Shown: positions 51,616-63,079 of the stretch, piece after piece | Position numbering within the stretch: position 1 is the first letter of the stretch | How the letters are laid out: each line of letters begins with the position of its first letter | Source of the DNA: Solicoccozyma terricola | Lineage: Eukaryota > Basidiomycota > Tremellomycetes > Filobasidiales > Piskurozymaceae | Reading direction: 5' to 3' | DNA: 64,000 bases | Assembly (NCBI GenBank): GCA_001600875.1 | Contig: BCLD01000018.1 | Span: 396,084-460,083 of the forward strand | Notes under the pieces: generated by a model | Seen by the model: only the letters and a program-made list of their open reading frames with translations | Told to the model about the DNA's origin: nothing | The model's database searches: none | Translations under genes and position numbers: made by a program

Positions 51616-53510
51616 CTACACCCCCATACTGGTAAACACCCCTCTTGCAAACTCCATCGCGTTACCACCTGATTCAGCGTACTTGCCGACGAACAGCTCG
51701 TCGGTAGCTGCGAAGAGCGGCGGTGGATGGTAAGCCCACGGCGTTTCAAATCAATCCAAGCGAAAACTCTGCCACCCACGCTGTACCAATTGCTTCTTCT
51801 CCCACATTCTCATCATCTCCGCTGCTTCCAATGGCGACAAACGTTCCGCTACCTTGACGTGCGCCGAAGCCGCATCACTCCCAGCCGCATCCTTTGCCAG
51901 CTGGAGACACACGCTATCCAACCGATCATACGCCGAGATCGGTCGACTGGAAGGCAGATGTAGGGCTTTGGTGAGCTCTCGAGGGATCGGGTGGCGGGGA
52001 TCAGATTGTGAGATGGCAGTCAGTGTTGCTCCCTTGTTCTGTGTCGGGGTTGTCAGCGTATTTCCCTCACCGGTCGCGGGGTACCCCACTGCAACACTCA
52101 CGAAACTTCTCCGGCCGGTGATAAAGTCCAAGAACAACCTGACTCCAGACAACGCCCAACCGGGTACCCGCTTGCCACGCGGGTCAGCGATCTCCGACGT
52201 CGTGAACAGCGCTTGCACCTCGTCGATAGCGAGTAGGACACCGTATCTGATTGTAGGACGATCAGCGGGTGGTCCCCGAAAACGCGGACGCGGCCACCAC
52301 CGGACCAACCTCGTCTGCCTCTCCAACTCGCCCATAACGACTTCGAGCACCTTTGGTGCCAACGCCTCCTCCCTCGCTCCAACCTCGCACAACGCTCCCA
52401 GTGTCTTGCCTGCACCCACCACGACCTCTTCATCTCCCGCTCTAACCCTACCCAGCCTCACCTCGCTCTCCAACACGATCTCTTTCATCGCCTCGCCGTT
52501 CACCTTGCCCATCGCACTCAACAACTGTGCGGACAATGCTGTCTGATGAAACGTTTGAGATTGCGTGTCGTAGTGGTAATTAGAGGACGAGGTGGTCCAT
52601 GTGATACCTCGTGGAATGTAAATCACGATCCAGCCGTCCATATGTGCGGCCGTAGCGCATTGCATGAGGATAGTGGACTTTCCACACCCTCGTGAGCCGG
52701 CTGTGGGGGGAGAGTAGTACATCAAGTTGATGCAGAGTGCGAAGGGTTTATTTCACCCACATAGTATGGTACGTGTCGAAGCACCGCCCTCCAATGCCTT
52801 TTCCAACCGAGCATACACTTCACCCGTTGCTATCCGTGGAACAGTTGTCGGTGCACTCAAAGCGAACTGAAAAAAAAAAAACAAGCATCATGGTCAGAAC
52901 TCGGAAATCATATCCACTGGAAACACCATCCTAACCTCCTTATGAAGTGGCCGTGGAATACCAAACGAAGTGATTGTCTGGAACGCCGTTGCATCGAATC
53001 GCATATGTTCGACGGAATGGATGTTTTCCTGAATGGGACGATCGGCAATTAGCTCAAACGATGGATTGCGAGCCGCGTCACAACTCACTGGAGTGAACGC
53101 AGTCATCCCACTGATGTTTGGTGCTTTTCCAACGAGATCTGACTTGACAGACAAGGCTGCGGTCTGTGTCCATTTTTGACCGTCAGCAACCTCCTACCGT
53201 GCGCGCACTAACCACTCCACCTCCTTCCTCACCTCCTTGGATCGCTTCCCAACCGCTCCCACACCTTTCCCTTTGTTAAACGAGCCACCTTGTTTCTTCA
53301 TCGGTGCAGCGCTCTTCCCTGAAAGTCCCCGGAGTGTTTCAGTCCCGTGCACAGAGTAGAATACCGTCGCCGTTCGAACTCACCCTTCTTCGCCGCTGCG
53401 GCAGTGGAGCTACTAGAAGCGAAATGACGAGACGTGGATGGGATGAGGGCGGGTAGCCGTGCGTGGAACGACGTTGCGAAGCATCTGGAGCAAGAGAGAG
53501 GCGGCGACAT
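51616..53510 (-). CDS. Mitochondrial small-subunit ribosomal protein mS29 (DAP3)
   Basis: GTP-binding protein of the mitoribosome small subunit head. Seen: targeting presequence MSPPLSCSRCFATSFHARLP, then LIPSTSRHFASSSSTAAAAKK. Following exons read GKSAAPMKKQGG, NISGMTAFTPVS, ENIHSVEHMRFDATAFQTIT, SFGIPRPLHKE. The P-loop is AGSRGCGKSTILMQCATAAHM, followed by WIVIYIPRGITWTTSSSNYH (the DAP3 SRG.W region), Walker B-like YGVLLAIDEVQALFTTSEI, then ATLTAISQSDPRHPIP, LSPLEAAEMMRMWEKKQLVQ. The last exon, PTDELFVGKYAESGGNAMEF, is reached by a GTGGGT...CGCAG intron and ends TSMGV at 51616. If that intron is retained the frame stops at 51751 after FRLD. Divergent from OST2 with 203 nt between ATGs. Confidence 0.88.
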
Positions 53511-53713
53511 GGTGATGTGATGGCTGTGGTCGATGAAGATGGAGCTGCCGCTGCTTGGTGGACTGTTTCAACATTTGGGCGAAGACGGACAAGCCCCACC
53601 GCGGATCTCCGTTGAAATGCCACGCGACAGACAGTCAACTCGACTTCACCTCATACCATACACCTCATACACCCATACCCATACCCATACACCCACACCC
53701 ACACACCAGCACC
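53511..53713. promoter_or_regulatory. Bidirectional promoter, DAP3 / OST2
   Basis: 203 nt between divergent start codons. The OST2 side has a CCCATA/CACCCACA repeat (about 53661-53705) in the leader. No CACGTG site. Confidence 0.45.
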
Positions 53714-54255
53714 ATGTCCTCGTTGTCCTCGACCGATATCACAAACTCCCTCACCACCCTCACCCACAACTACAAAACTACCACACCGTCCCGCGTCAAA
53801 CTCATCGACTCCTTCCTCCTCGTCCTGGTCATTTCCGGAGTCCTCCAATTCGCGTATCGTATATTGATAACCAGTTATCCGTTCAATGCGTTTTTAGGAG
53901 GGTGAGTGGGCGGCTAGAGGGTGGTGCAGGGATGGCATCGTCGCATCGTGACATCGTCGCATCGTGGCATGCTGACCACCGTGACCCATCCTTTCTCACC
54001 TCACCCACCCTTTCATAGGTTCGGAGGGACAGTAGGTCAATTCGTCCTACTCGCCGGTCTACGTGCACAAGTTTCCCCAGGTCGTGATGAAGAGTTCAAG
54101 GCTGTTTCTCAGGAGCGGTGAGTGTCAAATCTGATCTTACACGCTCATCAAAACCCCTTACTGATCCTCTACTCTCTGCTGTGAACAGCGCGTTTGCGGA
54201 CTTTTGCGTCGCTTCCGTCGTACTACATCTCTTCATGTACAACTTTTTAGGATGA
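53714..54255 (+). CDS. OST2: Oligosaccharyltransferase subunit Ost2/DAD1
   Basis: Small membrane subunit of the ER oligosaccharyltransferase, which transfers the glycan built in part by ALG8. Seen: MSSLSSTDITNSLTTLTHNY, TPSRVKLIDSFLLVLVISGV (TM1), LQFAYRILITSYPFNAFLGG, then across introns FGGTVGQFVLLAGLRAQV (the DAD1 signature GTVGQFVL..LR.Q), EEFKAVSQERAFADFCVASV, VLHLFMYNFLG with TGA at 54253. The terminal NFLG is the usual DAD1 ending. Three exons, about 118 residues, normal for the family. Confidence 0.95.
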
Positions 54256-55041
54256 GAGGGATGGTCTTACATGCACGATATATGATACGGCATTACTGGT
54301 CCTGGCGTCTCATCGGATCGATGAAGCTACAATATCTTTCGTCGTCTCTTTGGAAGATGGGTATTGAACTTTGCTATGGATCCACAGGGTGACGCCTCGC
54401 TATCTACCTACGCCTTTGAGAAGAACCTCCAAACCCTGAACTACCTCTTAAATTCCTCCATCGCTGTTCAAATACCCTTGCATGTACCCTATTGTACCCT
54501 ATGTTCGCGAGACGGGTCGATCCTGCTGGTGACGTCGGTCTCGTTGGTGCTGTTGGTGCTGTTTGACCTGTTTATAAAACGCCATCATCTCGCCTCGGTT
54601 GTTGATACATCACAACATATACCAAGCTCAACAGCAGGAGCTCACTGTTCTTCCTCTTCCGGTCCAGCTCTATCCAACAGGTGTGTTCATTATCTGAAGC
54701 TGCTAGATTTTCCATCATAAAGGGAGCTCACGATTGGATTGTTTCCGCCCCGTCTTCCGCAGAAGGGGATGATAGATTCTCCGTACTTGTCCTGGGGGAT
54801 TAAATACATCATGTTATCTTGGTAGAATCTTTGATGAAACGGGTTAAGCTGTAAGCTCACGATGGTTGCATGAACGATTCAGGTTCAGAAGTGTTTCCAG
54901 GCACAGCGCTCATGTTCAGTGAAGGTAAGCATCGTCTTGGGTCCTGATTATCCGGTTAGAAACCCGTGCTCACATGAGGGGACCACAATTCGGCAACGGT
55001 TTCCTGTGTGGCTCGATATCAGCGCTGGTCTGATTCCAATA
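54256..55041. other. Interval between OST2 and an unidentified minus-strand ORF
   Basis: No recognised gene. A plus-strand open frame from ATG 54376 to 54720 has one hydrophobic stretch (SILLVTSVSLVLLVLFDLF) but no homology I can see. The region is AT-richer than neighbours and free of G/C homopolymers. Confidence 0.3.
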
Positions 55042-55518
55042 TCAATGACAACCATACTGTGGCTCCCAAAATGAGACCCATTCGCTGAACCCGTGATCCG
55101 AACGGTTCTCATAACTGTCATCCCGGAGGCACAACTGCATCGTCCGCGGGGAACGTCCGGCTTCCCTATAGACTGGGCAGAATACCAATCGTCTACTGGT
55201 GTTGGAGTGAGTTTTGACATACGTCACAGAGAACGTATAAATGTTCATTCTGTTGTGGAGGATCGTTGTAACAAGCACGGGACACTCATTCTCGGGAGAT
55301 GCGATCTCGATACCCAGTCTGCTTAACCATGCGACATCTTCTTGACTAAGGGGTGTCTTGCAGTCGACTCCAAGGACGGGGGCACTTTGCTCAGAGAAGG
55401 TGGCGTTGTGTAAGGGACATTGCCGGCCCATGACATCGTATAGATGAAGAAATGTTGTCGGTGGTTCTGGTACCTGGACCAAGACTGTGGTCCTATCCCA
55501 AGTAAATGCGGATGTCAT
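55042..55518 (-). CDS. Hypothetical protein exon(s), unknown
   Basis: An uninterrupted 158-codon frame with balanced, protein-like composition: MTSAFTWDRTTVLVQVPEPP, LHLYDVMGRQCPLHNATFSE, LSQEDVAWLSRLGIEIASPE, MNIYTFSVTYVKTHSNTS. Just upstream a TTTAAC branch-like site and CCACAG acceptor (rc of about 55524-55545) suggest it is an internal or last exon of a longer minus-strand gene. A candidate upstream exon near 55560-55640 reads NVTINLELHIQAPEVICIP, but I could not find a clean donor. No domain recognised. 55519-55887 otherwise shows nothing. Could be lineage-specific or decayed. Confidence 0.35.
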   Translation of the reverse strand: MTSAFTWDRTTVLVQVPEPPTTFLHLYDVMGRQCPLHNATFSEQSAPVLGVDCKTPLSQEDVAWLSRLGIEIASPENECPVLVTTILHNRMNIYTFSVTYVKTHSNTSRRLVFCPVYREAGRSPRTMQLCLRDDSYENRSDHGFSEWVSFWEPQYGCH

Positions 55519-55887
55519 CGGGTTCTGTGGAGATGTTGTTAAACTAGCGAGGGATGCAGATGACTTCAGGCGCTTGTATATGTAGTTCCAGGTTGATAGT
55601 CACATTCCTTTGATTGCGAAGTCCTTTGTCCGAAACCCCTGTAAGGCATGGTTTTTACCATCCTCCGGACCGGAAACATTGCCAGGTCCACACTGGTTAG
55701 CCGGTCGGAGTTGCACTGAAACAGATAGTAGAAGGAGCCTCAATTCCTCTCAAAGCTCTCCGCATCACGCCTCTGGGAAACGCCTACGCTGCCATACCGA
55801 TCCCAAAACACATGATTGATTTACATCCAGATCGCTATCAGACTTCGTCATTCCTCACGATCACCTTGAACCGCGTACTGCACCCGC

Positions 55888-58130
55888 TTACAACCCTTTG
55901 AATCGCACCACCATCACGCTCAGATTATCCGTCGAATAGTTTTGCATTGCAAAGTCCAACAACAATTTGCTGGCTTTTTGAGGATCGACGGTCGAGCGAA
56001 TGAGGTCGACAGCGTCCTGGTCCTCGGTAACATCCCAGAGCTGTGGAAGGGTGGGGTCAGCCAAACCCCGACTGAACGCCAGTCACAGACTCACCCCATC
56101 ACACGCAACGATCAAAAACTCGTCGTCTTCGTCCAGCGTCGTCTCGGTGGTATACGGTGAACCAACGACAAACTCCTTCATACTCGAGTCGCCGAGTGAG
56201 CGGGTAACCGCGAGGACTCCTGAAGAGGGAGGGTGGTATTGGTTGGTGGGCAGATTCAATCCATAACGATGCCTACTCACCGTTCACTCGATTGTTCATG
56301 ACGAAACCGCCAGCGTCAGTGATCCGCTTAGCTTCCTGAGCATCGCTTCCCTTGTGGTCGTAGGTCAATCTAACGGCCTTTCCTCCGCGGCTAGAAGAGA
56401 ATGAGATCAGTGACGCGCTACCCCTCGACCCCCGTCCGAGTACTAACCACAACACGGCCCTCGCATCCCCAACATTGGCAGTATACAAAACCCTCCTCAA
56501 ACCCTTCTCGCTCTTTGCGTCGATCAAGTCGAGGTGATTCTTGCCATCTGCGATCGGCATCCCACCCGCTTCCGACGCACTCTCAGTATCCACCGCTGAC
56601 GCCAGCGACGCCGTCTCCGACTCGTCCGGTACCTCCTTGTCCCTAGCACCCGTCAAACCTTTAACAAACGCCTTGATACGACGACCGCTGGATTTTCGTT
56701 GAATGGTAGACGCCTCAAGATTTGTACCAATGCTGGATGATGACGGCGTTCCATCCAAGTTGGTAGACGATTTTCTCGATGTAAGCTTCTCCAACTCCTC
56801 CTCGCCCTTCCCTTCCATCAATCCCCGACTTTTGAGTCCCGAGTTAATAAACCCTTTCCCAGTGTCGATTTCCTCGATGCGGAGGAAGGCGGTGACGGCA
56901 GTACATCCGGAATGCGTGTTATCCTGAGAGGCTAGGCGGGAAAGTCGATGATCGACCTTGTGAAATGTGGTGTTGAGGAGGTCCGGCACGGGAGAGGTCG
57001 GCGACTCGATCAAGCAGTCGAGGAACCATTCGTGGAAGTTTTGACCACACCATTCGGCTGCGTGTTTGCCGGCGTGTCCGCTGGTGATCGAGAAATAGCG
57101 CAACACCATCAGATCTCGTCCCACCCCCGAGCCCCCACTCCACTCACTCAAAGACGGCAAAGTACCCCTGACCTCTAACACCTCCAAAATCATAAACGAA
57201 ACTATGTGAATCCTCCATCGTACGTCTACATTTTCTATTACGATCTTCTGAAACGCCGATTCGGAATGGAGGAAATGGTTTGGGTAAAGAGGATGGTGAG
57301 GCTGCTGGGTGACGATTGAGGGCCTTGTAGAGCAAAGGCGATGCCGTGAATGATCACAAGAAGAGTAAGTCCAACAACCTTCTCTCCAACACCAACACGC
57401 GTCTCCACGACTCACTCCAAACGTATTCTCCCCATCAGCCATCGTGATAGTCTTACTCCTAGCATTCGGTGAATCCGCTATTCCACCAGGTCGTTTGATA
57501 GAGAGTTGACGGTCGGTCGCACCACCACCGCCCGCGCTACTCAGTGAAAGACCTGTCACTTCTTTCTGACGACCATGACCTCTTGCTCCGCCAGCCGGAG
57601 AGCCACCACCCACTCCTCCAGCTCCACTTTGAGACTGGGCTTCCTCCGCTACTACAGCGGGATCCTTGTGACTAGTGAACACGACGCTCGACCCTCCTGG
57701 TGCATTCGGGTCGATGTTTGGTTCATCGCCTGGCGTCGTGACACGGGGTAGAAAAAATTGTGTTGGGGAAGGAGATGTGCGAGGTTCAGACATGGACGTC
57801 GGTGTATGTGTGAGATCAGGGGAAGTGAAACTGTGAGGGGTGGTTCAGTCAGTGGAAAGCAGGAAGGACCCCGATCAAAATGGTCGGTAGAAGCTCACCT
57901 TGTATCGTCTGCAAAGAAGGGAGGAAAAAACACGTTGTAATGAAGACGATGGAATCAGCATCATCCAACTCGGTGCACTGCCCTTCGCTATACCCACCTT
58001 CACCTCCCGCGTTACCCTTGTACAGATCACTCAGAACTGGATGATTCGGATGAGATGAGGAAAACGAGGCAATGGTCGTAGGTCCACCCAGATTCGGAGA
58101 GGTAGAAGACTGAGGCTCTTGTAGTGGCAT
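55888..58130 (-). CDS. PTC1: PP2C-type protein phosphatase, PTC1-like
   Basis: Mg/Mn-dependent Ser/Thr phosphatase; yeast Ptc1 dampens the HOG MAP-kinase pathway. Seen: a Ser/Gly-rich N-terminal extension of about 190 residues ([16 protein letters not shown]..., later [17 protein letters not shown]), then [47 protein letters not shown] (the Asp is completed across an intron), [95 protein letters not shown], ending [17 protein letters not shown] with TAA at 55888. All metal-binding Asp residues are present. The ACDGLWDV and [14 protein letters not shown] spacing fits Ptc1 better than Ptc2/3. An acidic/Ser-rich insert of about 110 residues splits the fold before [13 protein letters not shown] 10-nt exon (57899-57908) joins the extension. 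The start at 58130 depends on that microexon; 57793 is the alternative. Confidence 0.85.
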
Positions 58131-58360
58131 TGAGATGGTGATAAAGGTCTTTTACGATGGAGACTTACGGTGTTCGTCGATGGTGGTGTGTGATGCTGAC
58201 TCCAAAATCCCGATGACGCGGTGTGGAATTGACGGAACCAGATTTGAGGATTACGTAATTTTGGCAGCCCGCAGATATTTCAAACCGGCCCTAAGTAAAA
58301 TACCCAGATCAGGTGTTGGGAGATGGGTAACCCCCTCCCCACCTCGGGTTTCAAGCAACC

Positions 58361-60259
58361 ATGTCTGGGCACCCGCCTGGCACTCCTCCCGCTCTGCCCC
58401 CCATAGACACTGGTATCCAAGCCTACTCATTCATCCTAGCAGGTTTTCTCATCGAGACGCTGCTATGGGGTCCCATGTTCTCCAACGGCGTGTTCCTGAA
58501 GTATTACGCTGCGAATCCCGTGCGTTTGACGGACAGTGGTACTGGGAGGACAGACTGAGCTGATTGGAAACGTCAGCCGTATAACACCTCATCGGAGCTG
58601 GAAATCTCGTTGATTGGAACACTAGCACTCTTCTTCGGCTGTACGTTGTCTGTGGTCGTCGCCCGACAACGGCTTAACCCCCCCCCCCCCCCCTCTTCTT
58701 CCACCAGATACCACCGGTCTTCCTCTCCTTGCTATATACACAGCCAACCCTCGTTTCGTCCAACCTTCACTCTACCTCGGGCTGACGATCTACGTCGGAT
58801 GTATGATCGGAGCCAGTTTCGTTACCAACATCGGAGCGCTAGTCGCCCTACAAGGTGTTGGACCAGGGATGGCAAGTGCGTTGTGCGCTTTTCCAGTGGT
58901 TAGATATTTACCAGAGTGGGTGAAGAGTTTTATCAAAGCTGATAGGGACTGATGAGTATGGCTTCTGCAGATGGTTCGATAAACGGAAGGGAATAGCCAT
59001 GGGTATCATCTTCTCGGGAGGAGGTGTTGGAGGAGCGGTGGGTCTGGGGAATCTCCTTGGGAGACGGTCTAATGCATGTACTGACCGCAGCAGATTTCTC
59101 CTCACAGTACATGCCATTACTGAATTCGTATCTGATTGACAAAGTCGGTATCGGATGGACATTGAGGATTATTGCCATTTCCACGGGCTTGGTTGCTGTG
59201 AGTCGGAGATCAGGGATGTTCCTCCATCAGCTCAGCTCCTCATTCCCACCTTTGATAAACTCGGAACAGGGCTTGGTAATACCCTTCATCCGCCCACGTC
59301 TTCCCATAACACGACCCATCTCCATCTCCACATCAACTACCAACACATCCTCCATTCCTCTCTGGAAGACCTTTGCTACAGCCGGATTTTGGGGTTGTTT
59401 CTTGAGCACATTGTTACAGGGGTTCGGTTACTTGTTGGTATCTGACACGAGGATGGGTAAATGGTAGCCGTCTGATGTTGATGTCTCGGCACGCACAGCA
59501 ACGTCGGCCTTTTCTTACCGAGGTTCTCGGATACCCTAGGATACACCGTTGGCGCTGCTTTGCTATCAGCATTCAATATCAGTTGTATAGTCGCTCAGGT
59601 GATGTGGGGTCATTTTACAGACGTAGGTATCAAATTGACGCTTTTGATGGCATACTGGCTGCACTCACCACCCCTTCCCCTCTCCAGCGCATCGCTCCAT
59701 CCAATGCAATGGCACTCTCCTCCCTCCTCTCCGCCATCCTTGTCCTCTTGCTCTGGGGTACCGCAGGTCTTCCGCCGTCGACTGGCACACAAACAGCATC
59801 GTTGAGTCTCCTCTTCCCATTCGCCATCGGCTTCGGGTTGGTCGGAGGGGGGTTCACATCTATGTGGGTTCAGAGTGCAAGTCGGGTGGCTGGGAGTGAC
59901 AAGGAAGCGCAGGGTCTGTTGTTTTCTGGTGGGTAGGACGTTGGTTGACTTGCAATGGAGGCCCTCCCGCTAACGACGAGCGCATCTCCACAGGTTTCTC
60001 CATTGCCAGAGGTCTCGGTGCAGTGCTCGGCCCCACCATCGGTTCCACACTCTATCGCGCACCAACCTCTTCTTCCCACTCGTGGGGGTCAGCAGGATCT
60101 CCTGGTCTGGTGTCGCTCGTGGCTGTGAGTCTGGCATGTAGTGCTGGGGCAAGCGTATTGTTCGCGAGAGGAGACAACATGAGACGGTTTTGGAATGCGT
60201 TGTGGAAGGATAAAGGTGGAACCGAAGAGATTGAGTTGAGGAGAGTGAGTGGCTCATGA
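58361..60259 (+). CDS. MFS transporter, monocarboxylate-porter-like
   Basis: Twelve-segment major facilitator resembling fungal Mch/Esbp6-type permeases; substrate unknown. Seen: MSGHPPGTPPALPPIDTGIQ, AYSFILAGFLIETLLWGPMF, SNGVFLKYYAANP, ISLIGTLALFFG, YLGLTIYVGCMIGASFVTNI, VGPGMASALCAFPVVRYLPE, WFDKRKGIAMGIIFSGGGVG (MCT motif with the R+G sequence after the fourth segment), PLLNSYLIDKVGIGWTLRII, FATAGFWGCFLSTLLQGFGYL, LPRFSDTLGYTVGAALLSAF, FAIGFGLVGGGFTSMWVQSA, FSIARGLGAVLGPTIGSTLY, ending ELRRVSGS. Six or more introns, one with C16 (58678-58693). Related only distantly to the MCH1-like gene at the window start, so not a tandem duplicate. Head-to-head with PTC1 (230 nt). Confidence 0.8.
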
Positions 60260-60400
60260 GACATAAAATCATGTATATTTCAGCATAGCCAGGACTTCCG
60301 AGCACCCGTATGCATAACCTTCACTCGTATGGAAACATTTACTTGAACGTATATGGAGAAAAGACAGGGGGTTCATTCAAAGTGCATTCCCTACTCGCCG

Positions 60401-63079
60401 CTAGAATCGATCCGACCCCGCAATGCTCGGGTTCCTACCTGTGCGGAACGATCGCACGCTCGCCGCCATGCTCTGACGCCTCGCCTTGCCGTCGCGATCG
60501 CGAATGCTGGGTGGTTGAGGGGCGGCTCCGTGAACACGGGTGACTGTGGGAGTTATGCGAGAGTCAGCGCCATGTATACAGATGTTCGGCAAGCACATAC
60601 GTTCTGCGACGAATGCATTACCCCATGCCTCGGCGGTGTACTAGGGGTGAACAAAGGTCAATTTACCGCTCACGAGACGTCATCGGCACTAGGCGCATAC
60701 CTTGGACACGTACTGAGCGAGAAGGAGGATACATCAGCTACAAACCCACCCCCATCACACACTACTCCCCGCACTCACTTTGAAAAGCTTCTGATGGTTA
60801 CTCTTTCTCTGCTCGGCGCTCATGTTGCAGGCGGTCAGTATCGCATCCGCAGTTGACTGCACGTCCCACGGGTTAATGATGAGGCTACCATTCAAGCTCT
60901 GAGCGGCACCGGCGAACTCGGAGAGGATCATCACACCGTTGCGCTCCTGTTGGCAAGATATGTACTCGTAGGCGACCTGATAGGGTGGTGGGTGTGGTCA
61001 GACGGAAGGTCCGGTTTTGCGCCCAGGCACACACACGTACCAAGTTCATTCCATCTCTCGTACTCGTCACAAGACAGGCATCGGCCAACGCGTACATCGC
61101 CGTCAGTTCCTCGAACGGTACACTTGTGTGCATGAAATGGATGGGCATGAATTCGACCGTACCGAACCGACCGTTGATTCGGCCGACCAACTCGTTGACC
61201 ATCGAGCGGAGGTTCTGGTACTCTTCGACGTCCTGACGAGATGGAATGGCGAGTTGCACGAGGACGACCTTGCCTATCCACTCCGGGTTCTGCTCGAGGA
61301 ATACCTCGAGGGCATGGAGTTTCTGAGGAACGCCCTTGATGTAGTCGAGTCGGTCGACGCCGACAATAACCTTTACCCCTTCGAAGCGTTTTTCCAGTTG
61401 CTTGATGCGGGTCACGACCTTTTCGCGTTTCAAACCCTGTGGGTGGTGAATGGTGTGGCCGTCAGCAGGAGTCCATGTGACCCTCAAACGCGGACTTCTC
61501 ACCTCGACAAATTGCAACGGCTCGATACCGATGGGGAAGGTCCCAACATGCGCGTACCTGCCTTCAAAGTGAACACCGTTCGGCATCGTCTCCAGGCCCA
61601 GAATACGGGTGCATGACGACAGGAAGTGACGAGCATAGTCGTATGTGTGGAACCTACGGGGTATGCGTTAGAAAATAAGAGCAGCCCCCCCCCCCCCCTC
61701 CCCGGCCACCCGCACTCACCCAATAAGATCACATTGCAAGACACCGAGTAGGATCTCTCGACGAACGGGAAGGATTCTACGAGTGGTTCTCTGGTGTCAG
61801 CACGAGTCCCGACTCTATTAGTGGCCCCGTCACGCCCCACACACCTATAAATTTCACTCGACGGGAATGGCGTGTGAAGGAAAAATCCAATCTTCACCCC
61901 TTCCTTGCCATTCTCTTTCTCCGCCTTTTCCCTTGCCAACTTGTGCGCCGCATCCTGACGATCAAACTCGTCCTCTGCTTCCTGCTCTTCCTCGATATTT
62001 CCAGGTTCAGCAGTCACGGTAGTTGCCTCCGCCTGGGATTCTGGAATCGCAGAAGAGTGTGTTGGTTGACGTCCGGATGGTGATGATGCTGGTGCAGGTT
62101 TGATGCCGAGCGATGACACGACCTCTCCGGGAACACCGACGGCCACACGGGATAGCTCACGGCGTGTCGTCTCACCTTGAGACGGGGTCCCGGAGATGAG
62201 CGTGCGAAGGAGCATCGGTAGGAGCATGACTGGGAGGTCGGGGTGAATGAGGTTAGCTGATCGCCCTACGCCTGGTAACACAGTTATCACACTCACGATG
62301 GTAGTCCTACCACCAAACCCCCACCCCCACTCAAACCACGTCAGCACCATCTCAACCTCTGACCTACGATGCGCCGTTTACCCACCTGCACCCAAACCAT
62401 ATCCCCACTTCCTACAAACGTATTAACGACCTCTGCGAACCGCATATTCGCCTCCCTGTACGCCAACCAATTATCCTCATCGAAATTCATCTCTCCAGGA
62501 TGGTAATGGAATAAAGGCCACAAGATCGAGTTGGAGAATCCGTTGTAATGCTTCTCGGCGAGTTCATCGGATAGGTAGACGGGATAACATTGGAATTCCG
62601 TAAGAAGTCGGTTATTTACCTCTGTTCTGTCCTTGAGTGGGATCTGTGGACGCCGAACTTCCTGATCAATAAACAGCCCCCAGGGAATGGCGAAATAGGC
62701 CAGAACTTCAAAAGCAAAAAGCCACCACCACACTCACATCTTGACCAGGCCAACCGATCCAAGTAAAATTCATGGTCTTCTTACACCCACTCAATGCCGA
62801 CACCAAACCTCCTGATGACATTTTGTACCCATACTCTCCAGTCGCTGGATCCTTCTTGATCGTCACTGGCAGCCTGTTCGACACGATGATCAAACGCTGT
62901 TCACCTTCGAGTCTCATAGACTCGAGATGGGTCGCCAAGGAAGCCAACGAGTCTTTACGGGCTGCTGCTGCTGCGGATAGACTTGGTGACATGATGATGG
63001 GTTGTTTGACTGGAGCGGGGACGTAAGGCGATGTGTCAGTATCACGAAGGTAGAGGGCGATGGTTGGGTGGAGAGCCAT
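60401..63079 (-). CDS. TPS1: Trehalose-6-phosphate synthase
   Basis: Family GT20 glycosyltransferase making trehalose-6-P from UDP-glucose and glucose-6-P; central to stress tolerance. Seen: MALHPTIALYLRDTDTSPYV, LIIVSNRLPVTIKKD (N-terminal substrate loop), SSGGLVSALSG, WIGWPGQD, LAEKHYNGFSNSILWPLFHY, WLAYREANMRFAEVV, MVWVQ-DYHL-MLLPMLLRTL, GVKIGFFLHTPFPSSEIYR, LLGVLQCDLIGFHTYDYARH, FPIGIEPLQFVE, VIVGVDRLDYIKGVPQKL, LVQLAIPSRQDVEEYQ, PFEELTAMYALADACLVTST, RDGMNLVAYEYISCQ, ILSEFAGAAQSLNGSLIINP. The catalytic His and Arg-Lys pair are present. Codons for DYH plus one base lie on a 10-nt exon (62297-62306). Between MLLRTL and GVKIGFF lies a charged insert of about 105 residues, absent from yeast Tps1; comparable disordered inserts are known in Cryptococcus Tps1. 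A basic tail ends NPSIAGSDRF at 60401. Start 63079 has good context (ACAACATGG). Confidence 0.93.

Noticed and set aside
54376..54720. Plus-strand frame with one hydrophobic segment after OST2
   Set aside because: No splice signals or homology; could be OST2 3' UTR. Kept only as a note.
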